A stretch of 64,000 nt of DNA from JAWOLE01 sp963815655 (lineage in GTDB: Bacteria > Acidobacteriota > Thermoanaerobaculia > UBA5066 > Gp7-AA6). The notes beneath the pieces are model-generated. The model searched no databases. It was not told where the DNA came from and worked only from the letters and a program-made list of their open reading frames with translations. This document shows, piece by piece, positions 19,493 to 27,840 of the stretch. The stretch is taken from positions 1,488,001 to 1,552,000 of the forward strand of contig CAWFHK010000001.1 in assembly GCA_963815655.1 (NCBI GenBank). Direction: 5' to 3'. Position 1 is the first letter of the stretch. Each line of letters opens with the position of its first letter. The position numbers and the translations under genes were made by a program.

Positions 19493-19609
19493 GCGCGGTG
19501 GTAGATTGAAAAAGGTGGCTGATCGGGGAACCGGAAAGGCGCAGGAGAGCTCCGCCGGGCGGCCGACGCGGTTCCGGCCCCGCCGCCCGGAGCCGGTCGC
19601 CCCCGGCCC

Positions 19610-20977
19610 GTGAAGTCGTCCGACGCCGCCGCGCCCGACCGGGTGCTCGTCGCCGACGACCAGCGCGACGTGCTCGAAGCGCTGCGCCTTCTGCTCAAGG
19701 GAGAGGGCCTCGCGATCGAGACGGCGACCTCTCCCGCCGGCGTCCTGGCGTCGCTCGACGCGAGGGACTTCGACGTCGCGCTCATGGACCTGAACTACGC
19801 CCGGGACACGACGTCCGGACAGGAAGGGCTCGACCTGCTCGCGCGGATCCGCGAGCTCGACGCGACGCTGCCGGTCATCGTCATGACGGCCTGGGGCAGC
19901 GTGGACCTGGCCGTCGAGGCGATGCGCCGCGGGGCGCGCGACTTCGTCCAGAAGCCGTGGGACAACACGCGGCTTCTGACGACGCTCCGGACGCAGATCG
20001 CCCTGGGGCGGGCGCTCCGGCGCGGGCAGCGGCTCGAGGCGGAGAACCGGATCCTGCGCCAGGACGGGGAGCCGGAGATGATCGCGGAGTCGGCGGCGAT
20101 GCGCCCCGTCCTGGAGATGATCGAGCGGGTCGGCCCCTCCGACGCGAACGTGCTCGTCATCGGGGACAACGGCACAGGCAAGGGGATGGTCGCGCGGGCG
20201 CTCCATGCCGCGTCGCGCCGCTCCTCCCGGCCGCTCGTGACGCTGAACGCCGGCGGGATCTCCGAGGGGGTCTTCGAGAGCGAGCTCTTCGGGCACGTCA
20301 AGGGCGCGTTCACCGACGCGCGCGCGGACCGCGTCGGCCGGTTCGAGCTGGCCGACGGGGGGACGCTCTTCCTCGACGAGATCGCCAATGTCCCCGCGAG
20401 CCAGCAGGCCAAGCTCCTGCGGGTCCTCGAGACGGGAGAGTTCGAGCGGCTCGGCTCCTCGCGCACCCGGAAGGTGGACGTGCGGATGCTCTCCGCCACC
20501 AACGCCGACATCCACGCGGAGGTCGCCGCGGGGAGGTTCCGGCAGGACCTCCTCTTCCGCCTGAACACGATCGAGATCCGCATCCCGCCGCTGCGCCAGC
20601 GCGGGGCGGACATCCCCGCCCTCGCCCTCCATTTCCTCGCGCGGCACTCCCTCAGGTACCGCAAGCACATCCAGAGCTTCGAGCCGGCGGCTCTCCAGGC
20701 GATGCTCGACCATCCCTGGCCCGGCAACGTGCGGGAGCTCGATCACGCGGTCGAGCGGGCGACCCTCATGGCCCGCGGCGACGCGATCGCGATGCGCGAC
20801 CTCGGGCTGCACGCGGGGGGCGACGGGGGCCCGTCGCTCGAGCAGATGAGCCTGGAGGACGTCGAGAGGCTCCTCGTCCAGAAGGCGATGGCCCGCTTCG
20901 GGGGGAACGTCAGCCAGGCGGCGCGCGCCCTGGGACTGTCGCGCAGCGCGCTCTACCGCCGCCTGGAGAAGTTGTGA
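19610..20977 (+). CDS. NtrC-family sigma-54-dependent response regulator
   Basis: A 455-residue regulator starting at GTG. The receiver domain (residues 10-125) keeps the acidic pair Asp16-Asp17, phospho-acceptor Asp60 and Lys115. The AAA+ domain (about 155-385) has Walker A GDNGTGKG at 185-192, the sigma-54 contact loop GAFTDA at 232-237 (canonical GAFTGA) and Walker B TLFLDE. The C-terminal Fis-type helix-turn-helix (about 420-455) contains SQAARALGLSRSALYRRL. Proteins of this family hydrolyse ATP to open sigma-54 promoters once phosphorylated. Partner: the sensor kinase 178 bp downstream. The target is probably the permease run upstream, by position. No sigma-54 -24/-12 site was seen in the gap before this gene. 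Confidence 0.92.
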   Translation: MKSSDAAAPDRVLVADDQRDVLEALRLLLKGEGLAIETATSPAGVLASLDARDFDVALMDLNYARDTTSGQEGLDLLARIRELDATLPVIVMTAWGSVDLAVEAMRRGARDFVQKPWDNTRLLTTLRTQIALGRALRRGQRLEAENRILRQDGEPEMIAESAAMRPVLEMIERVGPSDANVLVIGDNGTGKGMVARALHAASRRSSRPLVTLNAGGISEGVFESELFGHVKGAFTDARADRVGRFELADGGTLFLDEIANVPASQQAKLLRVLETGEFERLGSSRTRKVDVRMLSATNADIHAEVAAGRFRQDLLFRLNTIEIRIPPLRQRGADIPALALHFLARHSLRYRKHIQSFEPAALQAMLDHPWPGNVRELDHAVERATLMARGDAIAMRDLGLHAGGDGGPSLEQMSLEDVERLLVQKAMARFGGNVSQAARALGLSRSALYRRLEKL

Positions 20978-20990
20978 GGAACCCTCTCCC

Positions 20991-21129
20991 TGTCATCCCG
21001 AGGTCGCCGACGCGCCAAAGCCGCTATGGCGACGGCGCGAGCGAAGCGACGAGGGATCTGCCCTCCTCGACCGGAGCAGATCCTTCGCGGAGCCTGTCCT
21101 GAGCGAAGTCGAAGGGCTCAGGATGACAA
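20991..21129. repeat. MITE-like palindromic element, copy 1
   Basis: This 139-bp element starts TGTCATCCCGAG and ends CTCAGGATGACA, an inverted pair of ends. Inside, AGGGATCTGC on the left faces GCAGATCCTTCG on the right, so the whole unit can fold into one long imperfect hairpin. It lies between the regulator and kinase genes and does not interrupt either. A second copy with the same ends is at 27587-27730. Confidence 0.8.
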
Positions 21130-21155
21130 CGGAGAGGGGATAACTCAACCCTCCG

Positions 21156-22493
21156 ATGAGGCCTCTCCGGCACGACCGGCGCGTCCTGATGCTCGCGGCG
21201 CTCGCCGCTCTGCCGGCCGTCATCGTGGCCCTCCTGCTCCTGTGGCTCGGCGACTTCACGCCGAAGGTCCGCTGGACGCTCACGGCCGTCATCGTCCTCT
21301 TCTGGCTCGGGTTCGCTTCCTCGCTGTGGGAGCGCCTCGTGCGCCCCCTGCAGACGATCTCCAACCTGCTCGCCGCGATGCGCGAAGGGGACTTCTCCAT
21401 CCGCGCGCGCGGGGCCTCGGCCCAGGACCCGCTGGGAGAGGTTCTCTTCGAAGTCAACGCGCTGACCGAGACGCTGCAGCACCAGCGCCTGAAGGCCTTC
21501 GAAGCGACCGCGCTCCTGTCGCGCGTCATGGCCGAGATCGATGTCGCCGTCTTCGCGTTCGACGGGGCGGGAAGGTTGAAGCTCACCAACCGGGCCGGCG
21601 AGCGCCTGCTCGGACGGCCGGAGCCGCAGCTGCTCGGGGCGAGCGCCGTGGACCTCGGCCTCGAGGACTGCCTGCGGGAGGACGCTCCGCCGATCCTCGA
21701 CGCGGCGTTCCCGGGAGGCTCCGGCCGCTGGGAGATCCGCACCAGCACATTCCGGCAGGGGGGACTCCCCCACCGGCTTCTCGTGCTCGCCGACGTCAGC
21801 CGGCCGCTGCGCGAGGAGGAGCGCCAGGCCTGGCGCCGCCTGATCCGCGTGCTGGGGCACGAGCTCAATAACTCGCTCGCGCCGATCCAGTCGCTCGCCG
21901 AGAGCCTGCGCGGGCTCCTCGTCCTCCGGGAGCCGCCGCCCGACTGGCGCGAGGACATGCGCCAGGGACTCGCGGTGATCGCGTCGCGGTCCGAGTCCCT
22001 CTCGCGATTCACGACCGCCTACGCGAAGCTGGCGCGCCTCCCGCAGCCGAAGTTCCAGAGAGTGGAAGTGGATCCGTTGATCCGGCGGCTGGTGGGGCTG
22101 GAGACGCGGCTCCCCGTGCGCCTCTGCCCGGGCCCGAGGCTCGCGCTCTCGGCCGACCCGGACCAGCTCGAGCAGGTTGTCATCAACCTCGTCCACAACG
22201 CGGTGGAGGCGGCGCTCGAGACCTCCGGCGGCGTCGAGGTCGGCTGGCGCCGGGCCGACGGCGCCGCTCCGCGCGTCGAGGTGTGGGTCGCCGACGAGGG
22301 ACCCGGCCTGACGAGCACGGCGAACCTCTTCGTCCCCTTCTTCACGACGAAGCCTCAGGGCTCGGGCATCGGCCTCGTCCTCTCGCGCCAGATCGCCGAG
22401 GCCCACGGCGGCGCGCTCACCCTCGAAAACCGCCCCGACCGCTCAGGCTGCCTCGCCCGTTTGACCCTGCCGCTCGCCGCCCGGTCGGGCTAG
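21156..22493 (+). CDS. NtrY-like sensor histidine kinase
   Basis: A 445-residue membrane kinase. Two membrane segments (residues 10-31 and 38-57) leave almost no periplasmic loop, so it probably senses a membrane or cytoplasmic signal. Then come a HAMP-like linker (about 60-115), a PAS domain (about 122-215), the phospho-acceptor H-box GHELNNS with His235, the N-box NLVHNAVEAA, and the ATP-lid motifs DEGPGL and GSGIGL. This layout matches NtrY-type kinases that pair with NtrC-like regulators such as the gene just upstream. The MITE-like element in the gap may affect co-transcription. Confidence 0.9.
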   Translation: MRPLRHDRRVLMLAALAALPAVIVALLLLWLGDFTPKVRWTLTAVIVLFWLGFASSLWERLVRPLQTISNLLAAMREGDFSIRARGASAQDPLGEVLFEVNALTETLQHQRLKAFEATALLSRVMAEIDVAVFAFDGAGRLKLTNRAGERLLGRPEPQLLGASAVDLGLEDCLREDAPPILDAAFPGGSGRWEIRTSTFRQGGLPHRLLVLADVSRPLREEERQAWRRLIRVLGHELNNSLAPIQSLAESLRGLLVLREPPPDWREDMRQGLAVIASRSESLSRFTTAYAKLARLPQPKFQRVEVDPLIRRLVGLETRLPVRLCPGPRLALSADPDQLEQVVINLVHNAVEAALETSGGVEVGWRRADGAAPRVEVWVADEGPGLTSTANLFVPFFTTKPQGSGIGLVLSRQIAEAHGGALTLENRPDRSGCLARLTLPLAARSG

Positions 22494-22766
22494 CTCTGAT
22501 TTCTCAACGCGATGTTCCCTTGAAACGCGCCCGGTCGGCGGCTTGAGCGCGTCCGAGTTTCGGCTGACACACCGCCGGGACTGAAGCCCGGCTGGATCGG
22601 CGCGGTGCAGCCTGGAGACGCCGGCGTTGCCCGGCAGCGGCCCTGTCCGAGGGCACACACCACGGACTCGGGTCAGCGATGCGTCCTCTGTGCCCTCGAC
22701 GGCGAGGCGTCTCTGTCGCTGGCGTGTTTCTTGCAATTTTCGGGGTGTCTTGTTCTGGAGGCATCC

Positions 22767-23345
22767 ATGAAGACTGTCGTCGGGATCTTCAGCACTCCGG
22801 CCGCGGCGGACCGCGCGGCCAGGGACCTCGTCATCGCCGGCCTGCCGCCGGGAAATGTCCGGCGGCTGACGCCCGATAGCCCCGATCGGGAAATCCACTC
22901 CGCCATCCCGACGGAGGAGACCGAACAGCCGGGCGTCGGGAACGCGGTCGGCGCCGTCGTCGGCGGCGTCGTGGGATTCACGGCGGCCCTGGGAGTCTCG
23001 GCGGTTCTGCGCGGAGGAACGCTAGCGTTCGGCCAGACGGATTGGATCATCGCGACGCTCTGCGGGATTCTCGGCGTCGTCGTCGGGATCCTCGCCGGCC
23101 GGGCGCTGGAGGCGCGGCTGTCCACCGGCCTGCCCAAAGACGAGATCTACTTCTACGAGGAGGCTCTCCGCCGGGGCCGCTCGGTGGTCTTCGCCCTGGT
23201 TTCGGGCGGCAAGCAGGAGGAGACAGCCCACCTCATCCTCGAACGCGCGAGAGCGAACAGCCTGGACGCCGGCGACGAGAGTTGGCAAGTCGGTCTCTCG
23301 CCCGCGAACGTCCACAACCGGACGACCGGCCGGCGAGCCAGCTGA
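22767..23345 (+). CDS. Stress-type membrane protein (YflT/glycine-zipper-like)
   Basis: A 192-residue protein starting at ATG 22767, with GGAGG 5-10 bp upstream. The frame stays open further upstream, but the longer version has unlikely composition. The first 40 residues (VVGIFSTPAAADRAARDL) look like the ferredoxin-like N-terminal fold of general-stress proteins such as YflT. Next comes a glycine-rich double membrane hairpin (VGAVVGGVVGFTAALG and IIATLCGILGVVVGILAG), then a cytoplasmic tail that repeats the N-terminal type (DEIYFYEEALRRGRSVV). It stands alone. The exact function is not known; a stress role is inferred from the family. Confidence 0.7.
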   Translation: MKTVVGIFSTPAAADRAARDLVIAGLPPGNVRRLTPDSPDREIHSAIPTEETEQPGVGNAVGAVVGGVVGFTAALGVSAVLRGGTLAFGQTDWIIATLCGILGVVVGILAGRALEARLSTGLPKDEIYFYEEALRRGRSVVFALVSGGKQEETAHLILERARANSLDAGDESWQVGLSPANVHNRTTGRRAS

Positions 23346-23353
23346 TACGAAGA

Positions 23354-23469
23354 GGTCCAAGGTCCAAGGTCCAAGGTCCAAGGTCCAAGGTCTAAGGTCT
23401 CAATGTCCAAGGTCTAAAGTCCCGGGGCGGGGAACGACCCTGGACCATAGACTCTTGGACCTGAGACCT
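23354..23469. repeat. GGTCCAA heptamer array with inverted arm
   Basis: Five perfect tandem GGTCCAA units start at 23354, followed by GGTCTAA, GGTCTCA and degenerate copies to about 23418. Downstream, CTTGGACctGAGACC (23455-23469) is the inverse of GGTCTCAatGTCCAAG (23396-23411), so the array can fold back. The array ends at the TTG start codon of the next gene. Related heptamers occur at 33664-33672, 27507-27519 and in the inverted pair at 60197-60262. Confidence 0.85.
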
Positions 23470-24842
23470 TGACTACTTACGACGTCCTCATCATCGGAGG
23501 CGGGCAGGCGGGCATCCCGTTGGCCCACGCCCTCGCGAAGGCGGGCGAACGTGTCGCGCTCGCGGAGCGCCAGGACCTCGGCGGGTCGTGCGTCAACTTC
23601 GGCTGCACTCCGACCAAGGCGGTGATCGCGTCCGCGCGCGCGGCGTTTCAGGCGCGGCGGGGGGCCGTGTTCGGCCTTCGGATCCCCACGGTGGAGGTCG
23701 ATTTCCCCGCGGTCCTCGCCCGCGCGAAGAGCATCGTCATGGAGTCGCGGGCGGGCCTGCGGCGCGGCTTCGAGAAGGAGGAGAACCCGAGGCTCCTGCG
23801 CGGCCACGCGCGCCTGCGCGGGCGGGAGGCCGGCGGCTTCCGGGCGCGCGTGGGAGGGGAAGACGTCCTCGCGGCGCGAGTCGTCCTGAACACCGGCACG
23901 CGCGCCCTGCGGCCCCGCATCGCGGGACTCGGGAAGATCCCGTACCTCCACGCCGGCAACTGGCTCGAGCATCACGAGGTGCCGCGCCACCTCGTCTTCG
24001 TCGGCGCCGGCTACATCGGGCTCGAGATGAGCCAGTTCTACCGCCGCATGGGGAGCGACGTCACCGTCATCGACGGTGCCCCGCAGATCCTGAAGCGGGA
24101 AGACGAGGACGTCGTCTTTCCGCTCCAGCGGCTGCTCGAGGCAGAGGGGATCCAGTTCCGCCTGGACACGCGCGTCACGCGGGCCTCGCCGGCGCGGGGC
24201 GGCGTCCTCCTGACGGTCTCCTCGCGGGCCGGCTCCGGCCGGATCCGCGGGTCGCACCTTTTCCTGGCGGCGGGCCGGAAGCCCAACACCGACGACATCG
24301 GCCTCGAGACGGTCGGCGTGAAGACGTCGAAGGAGGGATTCGTGGAAGTGGACGAGCGGCTGGCCGCGAGCGTCCCCGGCATCTTCGCGGCGGGAGACAT
24401 CCGCGGCGGCCCGATGTTCACGCACACCTCCTGGGACGATTACCGCGTGCTCCGGTCGCAGCTCGCGGGAGACGGCTCACGCACGACGCGGCGCGTCGTT
24501 CCGTACGCGGTGTACACGGACCCGGAGCTCGGGCGCGTCGGGATGACCGAGCGGGAAGCGAAGGAGTCCGGCGTCCGGTTCAAGGTCGGCCGCTTCGAGA
24601 TGCGCAACAACGGCAAAGCCAGGGAGCTCTCGGAGACCGAAGGGCTGATCAAGGTCCTCGTGGAGGCGAAGAGCGGGCGCATCCTCGGGGCCGCGGTCCT
24701 CGCCGCCGACGCCTCGGAGCTCGTCCACCTCTACGTGGACCTGATGAACGCCGGAGCGCCCTACACGGTGCTGCGGGACGCCGTCCACATCCACCCGACC
24801 CTCGCGGAGGCGGTCCAGAGCGCCGTCGCGAACATCCCGTGA
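23469..24842 (+). CDS. FAD-dependent pyridine nucleotide-disulfide oxidoreductase (mercuric-reductase-like)
   Basis: A 457-residue class I flavin disulfide reductase, probably cytoplasmic. It has the FAD-binding GGGQAG near the N-terminus, the redox-active pair in GGSCVNFGCTPTK (residues about 38-50), an NAD(P)-binding GAGYIGLEMS (about 178-187), the second FAD motif FAAGDIRGG, and the C-terminal catalytic base motif HIHPTLAEAV. All active-site elements are intact. The vicinal C-terminal cysteines of true mercuric reductase are missing, and no mer genes are nearby, so the electron acceptor is unknown. The start is TTG inside the heptamer array with no clear ribosome site. The stop overlaps the next gene's GTG. 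Confidence 0.88.
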   Translation: MTTYDVLIIGGGQAGIPLAHALAKAGERVALAERQDLGGSCVNFGCTPTKAVIASARAAFQARRGAVFGLRIPTVEVDFPAVLARAKSIVMESRAGLRRGFEKEENPRLLRGHARLRGREAGGFRARVGGEDVLAARVVLNTGTRALRPRIAGLGKIPYLHAGNWLEHHEVPRHLVFVGAGYIGLEMSQFYRRMGSDVTVIDGAPQILKREDEDVVFPLQRLLEAEGIQFRLDTRVTRASPARGGVLLTVSSRAGSGRIRGSHLFLAAGRKPNTDDIGLETVGVKTSKEGFVEVDERLAASVPGIFAAGDIRGGPMFTHTSWDDYRVLRSQLAGDGSRTTRRVVPYAVYTDPELGRVGMTEREAKESGVRFKVGRFEMRNNGKARELSETEGLIKVLVEAKSGRILGAAVLAADASELVHLYVDLMNAGAPYTVLRDAVHIHPTLAEAVQSAVANIP

Positions 24843-26125
24843 CGCCGGTCCCGTACACCGAGGAGGACCTGCACCGTCTCCAGAAGAACACCTTCGGCTA
24901 CTTCCTGCACGAGACGGACGCCGCGACCGGCCTCGTGCGCGACAGCACCCACACCGGCTCCCCGGCCTCGATCGCCGCCGTGGGGCTGGCGCTCGGCTCG
25001 TATGTCGTCGCCGCGGAGCGCGGCTTCATGGAGCGCGCGGAGGCCGCGGCCCGCACTCTGACGACCCTCCGGTTCTTCTGGAACAGTCCCCAGGGGAAGG
25101 AGCCGGACGCGACCGGCTACAGGGGCTTCTACTACCACTTTCTCCACATGAGGTCGGGCCGGCGCGCGTGGGATTGCGAGCTCTCGACGGTGGACACCGC
25201 CCATCTCCTGGCCGGCGCGCTCGCGGCGGCGGCGTATTTTCGCGGCGCGAAGAAAGAGGAGCGCGAGATCCGGGACATCGCCGACCGGCTCTACCGGAGG
25301 GTCGAATGGCCGTGGGCGTCGGACCGCGCCCGCACGCTCACCCACGGCTGGAGACCGGAGGGCGGGTTCCTCCCCTACCGGTGGCGCGGGTACAGCGAGG
25401 CCCTGATCCTCTACCTCCTCGCGCTCGGGTCTCCGACCCATCCGCTGCCGCCGGAGAGCTACGCCGCGTTCACGTCGGCCTACCGGTGGCGCCGCCTCTA
25501 CGGAGAGGAGTTCCTCTACGCCGGGCCTCTCTTCATTCACCAGCTCTCGCACCTCTGGGTGGATTTCCGCGGAATCCGGGACGCCTTCATGCGCGCGAAG
25601 GGCTGCGACTATTTCGAGAACAGCCGGCGCGCGACCCTCGCCCACCAGCGCTACGGGATCCGCAATCCGAAGCGCTTCAAGGGCTACGGCGAGTTCTGCT
25701 GGGGCATCACCGCCAGCGAAGGCCCGGGGCCGGCAACGCTCGTCATCGACGGGGTCGAGCGCCGCTTCTTCGATTACGTCGCGCGGTCGATCCCCCGGGG
25801 GCCCGACGACGGGACGCTCGCCCCGTGGGCGGTCGTGGCCTCGCTCCCCTTCGCGCCGGAGATCGTTCTTCCGACGATCCGGTTCATCGAAGATCTGGGC
25901 GTGGGCCGGGCGAGCCCCTACGGCTTCGAGGCGACGTTCAACCCCACCTTCCCTTCCGATTCCGGAGAGCCCGCCGGCTGGATCTCGCCGCGCAACTTCG
26001 GCTTGAACGACGGACCGATCGTCCTGATGATCGAGAACTACCGCTCCGGCCTTCTCTGGCGCCTCATGCGCCGCTCCCCTTACCTCGCGGCCGGCCTCCG
26101 CCGGGCCGGCTTCCGTCGGAGATGA
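24839..26125 (+). CDS. Glucoamylase-like (alpha/alpha-barrel) glycoside hydrolase
   Basis: A 428-residue protein that starts at GTG 24839, overlapping the upstream stop by 4 bp (GTGA), so translation is probably coupled. It matches the putative glucoamylase family (PF10091, related to GH144/GH162 beta-1,2-glucan enzymes): TFGYFLHETDAATGLVRD at the start, YRGFYYHFLHM, LSTVDTAHLLAGAL, YSEALILYLLALGSPTHPL, FIHQLSHLWVDFRGI and the late WGITASEGPG. No signal peptide is visible, which is odd because many relatives are exported. It may act on cytoplasmic oligosaccharides. The substrate cannot be read from the sequence. Confidence 0.85.
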   Translation: MTPVPYTEEDLHRLQKNTFGYFLHETDAATGLVRDSTHTGSPASIAAVGLALGSYVVAAERGFMERAEAAARTLTTLRFFWNSPQGKEPDATGYRGFYYHFLHMRSGRRAWDCELSTVDTAHLLAGALAAAAYFRGAKKEEREIRDIADRLYRRVEWPWASDRARTLTHGWRPEGGFLPYRWRGYSEALILYLLALGSPTHPLPPESYAAFTSAYRWRRLYGEEFLYAGPLFIHQLSHLWVDFRGIRDAFMRAKGCDYFENSRRATLAHQRYGIRNPKRFKGYGEFCWGITASEGPGPATLVIDGVERRFFDYVARSIPRGPDDGTLAPWAVVASLPFAPEIVLPTIRFIEDLGVGRASPYGFEATFNPTFPSDSGEPAGWISPRNFGLNDGPIVLMIENYRSGLLWRLMRRSPYLAAGLRRAGFRRR

Positions 26126-26172
26126 CGGCTAAGAAAAACCGCCCCAGCTTCCCCTGGGCCTCGTGCCCCCAC

Positions 26173-26191
26173 GCCCCTCACGCGGAGGGGC
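26173..26191 (+). terminator. Terminator-like hairpin
   Basis: GCCCCTC and GAGGGGC form a 7-bp stem around ACGCG, followed by TTCTAC. It lies after the glycoside hydrolase and 20 bp before the amidohydrolase start. The T-tract is weak, so it may be only a partial terminator. Confidence 0.35.
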
Positions 26192-26211
26192 TTCTACACT
26201 AGACTGCAACC

Positions 26212-27501
26212 ATGAAGAAGACAGTGGTCTCCCTGACACTCCTCCTTTGTGTCTCTCTTCCCCTCCGTGCGGAGGATGCCGTGATCGCCGTGAAGGCGGC
26301 GCGGTTGCTCGACGTGAAGACGGGCGCCTACGTCGCCAACCCGGTCGTCGTCGTCAAGGGAGGGATCGTCGAGAGCGTGGGGACGCGCGTCCCGCCGGGC
26401 GCTCAGGTCATCGACCTCGGAGACCGGACGCTTCTGCCCGGCCTGATCGACGCGCACACGCACATCCTCCTCCAGGGGGACGCGACGGCGCCCGAGTACA
26501 CCGAGCAGATCCTCCAGGAGTACCCGGCCCACCGCGTGGCGCGCGCCGTGCGGGCGTTGAAGATCGCGCTCGAGCACGGGTTCACCGCGATGAGGGACCT
26601 CGAGACCGAAGGAGCTTCGTACAGCGATGTCGCGCTGCGGGACGCCGTCAACGAAGGGGTGATCCCGGGGCCGCGCCTCCGGGTCGTCGGCCGCGCGCTC
26701 TCGACGACCGGAAGCTACCCGATCACGCACTTCCGCCCGGACTGGACCTTCCCCGTCGGCGTGCAGGTCTGCGACGGCGCCGATCAATGCCGCAAGGCGG
26801 TGCGCGAGCAGCTCTCCTACGGGACCGACTGGGTGAAGATCTACGCCAACACCGGCGGGATGCGGCTGACCGAGGACGGCTACGTGGACTCGCCGCCCAA
26901 CTGGACGAAGGAGGAGATCGAGGCGGTCGTCTCCGAGGCCCACGCGCACCGCGTCAAGGTCTCGGCGCACGCCCGCTCGGACACCGGCGTGCGGATCGCC
27001 GTCGCCGCCGGAGTGGACTCGATCGAGCACGGCGATTCGATCCGGCCGGAGATGGCGCAGGAGATGGCGCGCAAGGGGATCTTCCTCTCGCCGACGCTCA
27101 CGGTCGCGGCCTACGTCGCGGGGCCGCGGGCGCAGGCGGGCTGCGCGATCTGCGGCGAGCTGCCGAAGATCCACGCGAAGTCGCTCGCGAACTGCCGCAA
27201 GGCGGGCGTCAAGATCGCCTTCGGGACCGACGCCGGAGGTTTCCCCTGGACCGAGATCAACCAGGCGCGGGAGTTCGAGTACGAGGTCAAGCTCGGCATG
27301 ACGCCGATCGAGGCAATTCGCAGCGCGACGACCGTGGCGGCCGAGCTGCTCGGCTGGCAGGGCAAGGCCGGCGTCGTCGAGAAGGACGCCTTCGCGGACC
27401 TCGCCGCCGTCCCCGGTGATCCCTTGAAGGACGTCTCGGTCCTGTCGAAGATCGATTGGGTGATGAAGGGCGGCGTGGTCGTGAGGCCGCTGGCGAAATG
27501 A
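26212..27501 (+). CDS. Exported metal-dependent amidohydrolase
   Basis: A 429-residue amidohydrolase-superfamily enzyme with a signal peptide (residues 1-20, cleavage near LRA-ED). Metal ligands are visible: the HxH in IDAHTHILLQG, a probable bridging lysine in WVKIYANTGG, then single histidines in VSAHARSD and SIEHGDS, and the catalytic aspartate in FGTDAGGFPW. The layout is that of imidazolonepropionase-like or Xaa-Pro-dipeptidase-like exported amidohydrolases, which cleave cyclic amides or C-terminal dipeptides. The substrate is not predictable here. No clear ribosome site precedes the ATG. Confidence 0.9.
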   Translation: MKKTVVSLTLLLCVSLPLRAEDAVIAVKAARLLDVKTGAYVANPVVVVKGGIVESVGTRVPPGAQVIDLGDRTLLPGLIDAHTHILLQGDATAPEYTEQILQEYPAHRVARAVRALKIALEHGFTAMRDLETEGASYSDVALRDAVNEGVIPGPRLRVVGRALSTTGSYPITHFRPDWTFPVGVQVCDGADQCRKAVREQLSYGTDWVKIYANTGGMRLTEDGYVDSPPNWTKEEIEAVVSEAHAHRVKVSAHARSDTGVRIAVAAGVDSIEHGDSIRPEMAQEMARKGIFLSPTLTVAAYVAGPRAQAGCAICGELPKIHAKSLANCRKAGVKIAFGTDAGGFPWTEINQAREFEYEVKLGMTPIEAIRSATTVAAELLGWQGKAGVVEKDAFADLAAVPGDPLKDVSVLSKIDWVMKGGVVVRPLAK

Positions 27502-27586
27502 GGCCAAGGTCCAAAGTTCTGGCGGTAGGAGGCTTTGCAGAGAAGAGTCGAGAATCCCGATTCCATTCGGACGAAACGCCCTGCCT

Positions 27587-27730
27587 TGTCATCCCGAGGA
27601 GCGAAGCGACGAGGGATCTGCTCCGGAGATGCTGGAAGCGCGAGACCAGGATTCTCCGCGGAACCCGTCCGCTGGCAGAAGTGCGAATTGAAGCGACGGA
27701 AGCAGATCCCTCGCTGCGCTCGGGATGACA
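27587..27730. repeat. MITE-like palindromic element, copy 2
   Basis: This 144-bp element has better-kept ends than copy 1. TGTCATCCCGAGGAGCG at the left is matched by CGCTCGGGATGACA at the right, and GAGGGATCTGCT on the left faces AGCAGATCCCTCGC on the right. It encodes no protein and lies between the amidohydrolase gene and coaE, directly against a PIN-like coding remnant. Confidence 0.85.
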
Positions 27731-27742
27731 GAGGAGGGGAAG

Positions 27743-27820
27743 AGGCTCACGATGACCGCCCGGCTTGAGAAACACCTCGATCCAGATCGACTCGTCAACG
27801 AGGAGCACGGCGCCGGCCAC
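27743..27820 (-). pseudogene. Possible VapC (PIN-domain) N-terminal remnant
   Basis: Read on the - strand, 27820 downward gives a start followed by VLLVDESIWIEVFLKPG. This resembles the first strand and helix of PIN-domain toxins, where the usual pattern is VLVDTSVWIxxF and the aspartate is catalytic. The frame then runs straight into the MITE-like element, where similarity stops. Only about 26 residues are left of the roughly 130 in a full VapC. It could be chance, but the pattern, strand and abrupt end at the element all fit a truncated gene. Confidence 0.35.
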
Positions 27821-27840
27821 GGTCGGAACGGCTACTTTCC

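Noticed and set aside
1575..20812. Long - strand frames opposite the permease run (for example 1575-5909, 17381-20812)
   Set aside because: High-GC shadow frames rich in Arg, Glu, Gly and Asp, with no recognisable domain. The + strand products are complete family members.
23469..24842. Calling the flavin oxidoreductase a true mercuric reductase (merA)
   Set aside because: It lacks the C-terminal vicinal cysteine pair and has no mer genes nearby. Only the general family is supported.
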